Shown here: piece after piece, positions 6,327 to 10,374 of the stretch
Layout of the letters: each line of letters starts with the position of its first letter
Numbering within the stretch: the stretch's first letter is position 1
Source of the DNA: Methanomicrobia archaeon
GTDB taxonomy: Archaea > Methanobacteriota_B > Thermococci > Methanofastidiosales > B48-G16
NCBI GenBank assembly: GCA_023133315.1
Contig: JAGLWR010000033.1
Coordinates: forward strand, 1 to 10,374
DNA: 10,374 nucleotides
Reading direction: 5' to 3'
Notes under the pieces: generated by a model
Told to the model about the DNA's origin: nothing
Seen by the model: the letters and a program-made list of their open reading frames with translations, nothing else
The model's database searches: none
Made by a program: the position numbers and the translations under genes

Positions 6327-6389
6327 TAGGGTGAAATCCATTCAAATCTTTTTGTACCTGTAAAAGTAAAATTGGCACCCCTATGAAAT

Positions 6390-6468
6390 TTTTTTAGATT
6401 TTTACTAGCAAATTCGAGTGACAATCCCGGCTTAACCTTTCTGAAAGTATAAAGAAGCTCTATGCTAA
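6390..6468 (+). repeat. Repeat A copy 2 (decayed gene tail)
   Basis: This aligns with 4981-5060; positions 6410-6428 match 5001-5019 at 18 of 19 bases. Translated, it gives LLANSSDNPGLTF and then, after a one-base shift, ESIKKLYAKI and a stop, mirroring NSSDNPDSRTL / KSIIDLASK of copy 1. The frame break shows this copy is a pseudogene fragment. The surrounding gap, 6327-6557, otherwise shows only a G-rich patch near 6490. Confidence 0.5.
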
Positions 6469-6557
6469 AATTTGACGTCAAAAAAAGTGCGGGGGAAGGG
6501 AAATTATAAGATTTCTAAAAGTAATTTAAAAGGATTTTATTAAGAAAAATAAAAAAA

Positions 6558-6914
6558 TTAAAGCATACTTAAAACTTCGTTCAATAGCTCCAATACTTTC
6601 AACAGTTCATTGTTTGCATAAACGCAGACACCTGTTTTGTTGGCATTGTCTATATGCTCCTGCGCTTCGTCTAACAATGCTTGGATATCGTCTGGAACAT
6701 CTTCTGGGAGAAGTTCTTCTATATCGCCAAGAAGCGTGTTCACCTGCGAAAGACGATAATGCGGAACGGCACAAAAACAACTAAACACAGTAGGGGGAGG
6801 AGTAGTAGGAGGGGGAGTAGTAGTTGGATTGTTCTTGGTAGATCCCACCAAATTCACTGCTAACAAAGAAATCAAAAGTATAGTTACTATTATTTCACCT
6901 TTTATTTTTCTCAT
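6558..6914 (-). CDS. Small secreted protein with Pro/Thr linker and cysteines
   Basis: This 118-aa protein begins with a basic N-terminus and a hydrophobic core (IIVTILLISLLAVNLV, residues 8-23), a signal peptide or membrane anchor; there is no lipobox cysteine. A Pro/Thr linker (residues 29-42) is followed by an acidic helical domain of about 75 residues with Cys46, Cys48 and Cys97. The domain (DEAQEHIDNANKTGVCVYANN) has the look of archaeal surface-protein modules, but I cannot name it. GGCGAT lies 3 nt before the ATG, a one-base variant of the local SD, and a TATA box is upstream, so the start is well supported. The protein should act outside the membrane, tethered or released. It converges on the small coiled-coil gene and lies between repeats A' and B'. 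Confidence 0.75.
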   Translation of the reverse strand: MRKIKGEIIVTILLISLLAVNLVGSTKNNPTTTPPPTTPPPTVFSCFCAVPHYRLSQVNTLLGDIEELLPEDVPDDIQALLDEAQEHIDNANKTGVCVYANNELLKVLELLNEVLSML

Positions 6915-6917
6915 GAT

Positions 6918-6967
6918 ATCGCCCTCATAAATGTTCTACATTTTATAATTCTCAATCTTATATAAAG
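6918..6967 (-). promoter_or_regulatory. Promoter and SD of the secreted-protein gene
   Basis: On the minus strand CTTTATATAAG (rc of 6957-6967) is a strong TATA box. Transcription is expected near 6937. GGCGAT (rc of 6918-6923) is a near-consensus SD placed 3 nt before the ATG at 6914. Confidence 0.65.
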
Positions 6968-7023
6968 TTTTCGTTTCATCTCTAAAAATCTAAAACATGT
7001 TTGTAGTATTTCTTTAATCATGG

Positions 7024-7039
7024 AATCACATTCGTGATT
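7024..7039. other. Inverted repeat in divergent gap
   Basis: AATCAC and GTGATT enclose the loop ATTC: a perfect 6-bp inverted repeat between the two divergent promoters, possibly an operator. It could also be chance. Confidence 0.25.
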
Positions 7040-7058
7040 TTCTACCTGTGAGACTGAG

Positions 7059-7094
7059 ATATTACAGGGCCCCTAGAGGCAGAGGGTGTGGGAG
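7059..7094 (+). repeat. Repeat B copy 2
   Basis: Partner of 5889-5925, with shared CCTAGAG and GGGTGTGGGAG. It lies about 80 nt before the start of the zinc-ribbon gene and about 145 nt upstream of the divergent secreted-protein gene, the same relative setting as copy 1. Confidence 0.5.
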
Positions 7095-7124
7095 GTGGTG
7101 ATCGTGAATGTTTGAAGAAAATTA

Positions 7125-7169
7125 TTTATATAAAAAAGTAGAAATATGAAATATAAATAAAAAAGGTGA
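7125..7169 (+). promoter_or_regulatory. Promoter and SD of the zinc-ribbon gene
   Basis: TTTATATAA at 7125-7133 is a close match to the archaeal TATA box. GGTGA at 7165-7169 is the SD for the ATG at 7175; the in-frame GTG at 7166 lies within this SD and is not the start. Confidence 0.65.
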
Positions 7170-7174
7170 CAAAA

Positions 7175-7885
7175 ATGTCTTACTGCACTAATTGCGGGGC
7201 CGAGATTAAACCTGACTCAAAATTCTGTTCCAAGTGCGGGAAAGTGGTTGGAAAAAAAGAGGATATCGAAAAAGGACAAGATCGCGAATTTTTCACCGAA
7301 GGAGACAATATGGGAACGAGGCAAGACACTTTGAGTCACGCGACAACGTACTGGATGGTTCGTATGGGATCACCTAAGAAGGATCCCTTTGTGCTGTATA
7401 CATTTGATACCGAGAAAGACGCCCGAGAGGCCCTGCTGGAACTGCCGTGCGTTCATGTGGCCGGGGATTCTCAAAAGTTGATCTGTACGGAGGTGTTGAT
7501 TTTTGGCTATTACTCAACAGAAAATGGAAAATATGAGGCAATCGTCTGCGGGGATGAACTGACACACGAACTGTGGGAACAGGCCAAGACGAGTTTCTCC
7601 GAGCACGGGGGGCGTCGAAAGAACGATTTGGAACCGGAAAGACGTGTTGCCCCATCTCCAAAAGCAAAGGTAGTCCAGCCAGGTAAGGTCGTGTTCGTTA
7701 GGGAGGATCGCCAACAGGGGAAATTTGGAGCAACACTGATTTATCGGATTTACAAAGGACCTGACGCTATTTCTGCGCAAGCATTTCTGAAACAGAACCC
7801 TGTGACCAGACAGTTCTACTACCTTGTAGTCGAGACACCAGAAGGCAACTATTGTCGTGACATTCAGGGAATCTACAAGGAATAG
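7175..7885 (+). CDS. Zinc-ribbon protein fused to a bacterial-type domain of unknown function
   Basis: The 236-aa product begins with a zinc ribbon, CxxC-x10-CxxC (C4, C7, C18, C21), of the type common in archaeal proteins. A polar linker (about 25-45) is followed by a soluble domain (about 46-236) with the landmarks YWMVRMGSPKKDPFVLYTFD, LICTEVLIFGYY, HELWEQAK, VVFVREDRQQ and a C-terminal PEGNYCRDIQGIYKE. I recall similar uncharacterised proteins in bacteria, without a known function. Bases 7321-7500 are about 52% G+C by hand count, well above the neighbours, and an in-frame ATG at 7310 falls just at the linker/domain boundary. This suggests a bacterial gene captured by an archaeal zinc-ribbon segment with archaeal promoter and SD. 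It converges on atpA with a 97-nt gap. Function unknown; a sensing or regulatory role is a guess. Confidence 0.8.
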   Translation: MSYCTNCGAEIKPDSKFCSKCGKVVGKKEDIEKGQDREFFTEGDNMGTRQDTLSHATTYWMVRMGSPKKDPFVLYTFDTEKDAREALLELPCVHVAGDSQKLICTEVLIFGYYSTENGKYEAIVCGDELTHELWEQAKTSFSEHGGRRKNDLEPERRVAPSPKAKVVQPGKVVFVREDRQQGKFGATLIYRIYKGPDAISAQAFLKQNPVTRQFYYLVVETPEGNYCRDIQGIYKE

Positions 7886-7982
7886 ATAAGAAACAGCAAT
7901 AACTCAGCGTTCACGCCATTAATTAAAGGAACCTTACAGTCAGGGTGCTCACAAATTCACACAGGAAATTCGTAGTTGGGCC
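7886..7982. other. Convergent gap between zinc-ribbon gene and atpA
   Basis: This 97-nt gap lies where atpB would normally begin after atpA. On the minus strand I find no SD followed by an open frame and no recognisable atpB start, and no strong terminator hairpin. It probably contains the junction of the rearrangement. Confidence 0.5.
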
Positions 7983-9737
7983 TTATTTCTCCGCGTTTTC
8001 AGAAGATTTAGATCGTAATTTTTCGATCTCTTCTACGATGTCTTTTTCTATTTTTGTGAATCTTTTATCAACTTCTTCTTCCGGTACGATCTTCATTCGT
8101 GCTATCTCTTCTTTTACTTTCATTGTTACTATGTCCTCGAACTCAAGAGAACTTATTACATTCAGAAGATTTTCATAGAACATTAAACATATTCTAAGCA
8201 TCCACACCTGCTTTTTTTGTGAACAGTACGTATCTATCCTGTGAAATGCACTCTGCTGGAGAAAATCTTCTCTCAGTATTTTGGCGGCTTCCAGTGCAAG
8301 TCTTTCTTTCTTTGGTAATGCATCAGGACCAACTAACTGCACTATCTCTTTCAGTTCCTCTTCCTTCTGTAAGAGCTGCATTGCTCGTATCCTCAGTGAA
8401 GACCAGTCTTTAGAGACATTATTCCACCACGATTCGACGTCCTTCAGATATAACGAATACGACGTGAGCCAGTTTACAGAGGGGAAATGTCTTCTGTCCT
8501 TTAGTTCCCTGTCCAACGCCCAGAAAACCTTTGTCACTCTCAGAGTATTCTGCGTCACTGGCTCCGAGAAATCTGATCCCGGAGGTGAGACGGCTCCTAT
8601 TATCGAGAGAGAACCCTCCTTACCGTTTAATGTTATCACTCTTCCGGATCGCTCATAGAACTCCGCGAGTTTTGAAGCTAAGTATGCAGGATATCCTTCT
8701 TCTCCGGGCATCTCTTCCAGTCTTCCTGAAATTTCTCTCAGGGCTTCGGCCCACCGGGATGTTGAATCTGCCATCAAAGCCACGCTGTACCCCATGTCCC
8801 TGTAGTACTCAGCTATCGTAACACCGGTATATATAGACGCTTCTCTTGCAGCCACGGGCATATTTGAGGTATTTGCAATCAACACGGTCCTTTCCATGAG
8901 AGGTCTTCCTGTTTTCGGATCCTTCAACTCGGGGAACTCTGTTAATACATCCGTCATCTCATTTCCTCTTTCACCGCAACCTACATAAACAACGACTTCT
9001 GCATCCGCCCATTTCGCAAGCTGATGCTGTATGACTGTCTTCCCAGTCCCAAATCCTCCAGGAATCGCAGCCGTTCCTCCCTTTGCGATAGGAAAAAAAG
9101 TATCCAGAACTCGCTGTCCCGTAAGCATGGGTATGGAAGGTTCAAATTTCTTGGTTACGGGTCTTGGTTTTCTCACGGGCCATTCATGGTACATCTTTAT
9201 CTCTTTATCTTCTGTCTTGGCTACGGGATCATTTATCGTGAAATCGCCTTCCTCTATATGTTCTAACTTGCCTTCCCCAAAATCTGGAGGAACAAGAATT
9301 CTATGTTCGATGAGTTCTGTCTCTTTAACGTATCCTATTATATCTCCTGACTTTACAGTGTCTCCTTTATTTTTCAATGGAACAAAATGCCACTTTTTTT
9401 TCTGTATTAGAGGCTCTACCTTCACACCTCTCCTAATATAATCTCCTGTCTGATCTCTTATTAAATTCAAAGGCCTCTGAACACCGTCATATATACCTGA
9501 AGTCAGTCCTACGCCCAACTTTACAGATAACGGCCTTCCGGTAGATATGATCTTTTCCCCCGGTTTTAACCCTGTCGTATCCTCATAAACTTGGATAACG
9601 GCTCTATCTTCCTGTAACTGGATAATCTCACCCATAAGTTCCTCATCACTTACCTTCACCAGCTCATACATCTTACTGCCTTTCATTCCCACTGCTTCAA
9701 CAACGGGCCCACTTATTCTGATGATTTTTCCTTCCAT
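7983..9737 (-). CDS. atpA: A-type ATP synthase subunit A (catalytic)
   Basis: This full-length 584-aa catalytic subunit of the A1 head couples ATP synthesis or hydrolysis to ion flow. It shows the N-terminal barrel (GKIIRISGPVVEA), the archaeal non-homologous insert (about 110-190), the P-loop GGFGTGKT at 227-234, GCGERGNEM with catalytic Glu256, Walker B LMADST (321-326), the SRWAEALREISGRLEEMPGEEGYP block (327-350) and PPGSDFSEPVT (385-395). The P-loop differs from the GPFGSGKT I know in archaeal A subunits (Pro to Gly, Ser to Thr), and PPGSD replaces PPGGD. GGTGAG spans the atpF stop 3 nt before the ATG, so translation is coupled to atpF. The expected atpB does not follow. The insert and close similarity to archaeal sequences make the call secure. 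Confidence 0.98.
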   Translation of the reverse strand: MEGKIIRISGPVVEAVGMKGSKMYELVKVSDEELMGEIIQLQEDRAVIQVYEDTTGLKPGEKIISTGRPLSVKLGVGLTSGIYDGVQRPLNLIRDQTGDYIRRGVKVEPLIQKKKWHFVPLKNKGDTVKSGDIIGYVKETELIEHRILVPPDFGEGKLEHIEEGDFTINDPVAKTEDKEIKMYHEWPVRKPRPVTKKFEPSIPMLTGQRVLDTFFPIAKGGTAAIPGGFGTGKTVIQHQLAKWADAEVVVYVGCGERGNEMTDVLTEFPELKDPKTGRPLMERTVLIANTSNMPVAAREASIYTGVTIAEYYRDMGYSVALMADSTSRWAEALREISGRLEEMPGEEGYPAYLASKLAEFYERSGRVITLNGKEGSLSIIGAVSPPGSDFSEPVTQNTLRVTKVFWALDRELKDRRHFPSVNWLTSYSLYLKDVESWWNNVSKDWSSLRIRAMQLLQKEEELKEIVQLVGPDALPKKERLALEAAKILREDFLQQSAFHRIDTYCSQKKQVWMLRICLMFYENLLNVISSLEFEDIVTMKVKEEIARMKIVPEEEVDKRFTKIEKDIVEEIEKLRSKSSENAEK

Positions 9738-9741
9738 TAAC

Positions 9742-10014
9742 TCACCTTATCTCTATTCCAATCGATCGTTTGATCAGTGAAGCTATCGGATCTTTTTTTC
9801 TTATACTCCCGGATTTATCCGGGATCTCTACAATGACCTTTCCTTTTTCTTCAAGCGCTTCCAGGTCTTCTCTTATCTTATCCGCGATCTTTTCGCAGAC
9901 GATAAAAAAATCTGAGTCTATATCTCTGATGTCCATTCCTCTTTTATATACATGTCCTTTTATCCCAATAATCCCAAAAGCATTAACAGTATCTTTATCC
10001 CCTATGACAATCAC
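9742..10014 (-). CDS. atpF: A-type ATP synthase subunit F
   Basis: This 90-aa protein is a slightly short subunit F (usually about 100 aa), part of the central stalk that contacts the rotor and A3B3 head. The N-terminus MIVIGDKDTVNAFGIIGIKG matches the family's GDxDTVxGFxLAG motif, and the FFIVCEKIADKIREDLEAL segment matches the conserved TExxAxxI region. The C-terminal helix (DPIASLIKRSIGIEI) fits the family. Translation starts at GTG, overlapping the atpC stop as GTGA, so C, F and A are coupled in the order usual for archaea. The stop is 4 nt before atpA. Confidence 0.93.
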   Translation of the reverse strand: MIVIGDKDTVNAFGIIGIKGHVYKRGMDIRDIDSDFFIVCEKIADKIREDLEALEEKGKVIVEIPDKSGSIRKKDPIASLIKRSIGIEIR

Positions 10015-10374
10015 AGTATCACATCCTCCAATATTTCATCAAACTCTTCTTTTTTTGCTTCGTATATACCTAAAATATCACTGACCTCTTTTTCACGTAA
10101 TAAAATATAATAGAGAGCCTTGGCCGAGGTATAAGGATGAAGTATGGCTAATTTTCTTACTAGATCTAAAAGATATTTTTTCAACGCTTTTTCAAAGATG
10201 AATAACGATTTTGTTTCCGAGTATTTTTCTCTTAACTCTGATAAAAACTTATACTCTGTGTCTGTGAGAAGATCCAAAACACCTTCTACATCCCGTGCCT
10301 CGGCAAGATTTTTTAACTTCCATTCTGGAACCTCATGTCCGATAGGAATAACGTGATCCAAAACATTTTCAATC
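10011..10374 (-). CDS. atpC: A-type ATP synthase subunit C (C-terminal part, truncated by window edge)
   Basis: The frame is open to the window edge, so only the last 120 residues or so of a family of about 350 aa are seen; an internal TTG at 10361 is not a start. The fragment is helical, with LLTDTEYKFLSELREKYSE, a middle helix FEKALKKYLLDLVRKLA and ALYYILLREKEVSDILGIYEAKK, corresponding to the family's final 'KExEIxNLxxIxxGK' region. Subunit C (V-ATPase d homologue) joins the central stalk to the membrane rotor ring. Position directly before atpF supports the call more than the sequence alone does. It overlaps atpF by 4 nt. Confidence 0.85.
   Translation of the reverse strand, partial: IENVLDHVIPIGHEVPEWKLKNLAEARDVEGVLDLLTDTEYKFLSELREKYSETKSLFIFEKALKKYLLDLVRKLAILHPYTSAKALYYILLREKEVSDILGIYEAKKEEFDEILEDVIL

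Noticed and set aside
6058..6378. Minus-strand 106-aa frame opposite the small coiled-coil gene.
   Set aside because: Its Leu/Phe-rich content mirrors the Lys/Glu codons of the plus-strand gene, which has a promoter and SD.
5001..6428. CRISPR-like array from the repeated AAATTCGAGTGACAA.
   Set aside because: Only two copies occur, 1409 nt apart, with genes between them.
6681..6863. Plus-strand 60-aa frame opposite the secreted-protein gene.
   Set aside because: The minus-strand gene has a signal peptide, TATA box and SD; the plus frame is basic and repetitive, derived from the Pro/Thr codons.
7951..7967. TTCACACAGGAAA, identical to part of the lac/M13 reverse-primer region of cloning vectors.
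   Set aside because: The match is only about 13 nt, the flanking bases do not continue as vector, and it lies inside the contig between two genes; most likely chance.
8281..8658. Plus-strand open frames across atpA, up to 125 and 136 aa.
   Set aside because: They are antisense shadows of the highly conserved atpA gene.

Overview
The window comes from an archaeon, probably a euryarchaeon. The evidence is three genes of an archaeal A-type ATP synthase, TATA boxes of the TTTAAATA / TTTATATAA kind about 25-40 nt before starts, and Shine-Dalgarno sites matching the archaeal GGTGAT consensus, often exactly 3 nt before the start codon. Most of the window is AT-rich. I cannot name a species from sequence alone.

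Left part (1-3158, + strand). A tight three-gene cluster opens the window: the C-terminal part of a ParB/Srx-fold protein resembling archaeal free-serine kinase SerK, a 74-aa unknown, and a 226-aa predicted nucleotidyltransferase. The genes overlap by 4 nt or abut. A hairpin and a clean promoter then separate them from a two-gene ABC-2 type exporter (ATPase and six-helix permease).

Middle part (3159-7885) is an accessory region. It starts with a short relic-like open tail and then a 526-aa reverse transcriptase (RT) with its own promoter. The RT keeps the catalytic aspartates, has an unusual motif B, and carries a long helical C-terminal region; this is the layout of stand-alone, defence-type bacterial RTs. 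After it come four small genes in alternating orientation: a one-helix membrane coiled-coil protein (-), a small coiled-coil protein (+), a secreted Cys-containing protein (-), and a zinc-ribbon protein whose main domain looks bacterial and GC-richer (+). Two families of diverged repeats punctuate this stretch. Repeat A lies in the two convergent gaps and reads like the tail of a lost gene. Repeat B lies in the two divergent gaps. The order is A, minus gene, B, plus gene, A', minus gene, B', plus gene, which suggests an old duplicated or repeatedly invaded unit.

Right part (7983-10374, - strand) holds the ATP synthase genes atpC (partial), atpF and atpA, translationally coupled. The usual next genes, atpB and atpD, do not follow atpA; the foreign-looking zinc-ribbon gene lies there instead, so the accessory region appears to border a break in the conserved operon.

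I saw no tRNA, rRNA, CRISPR array or intact transposase.
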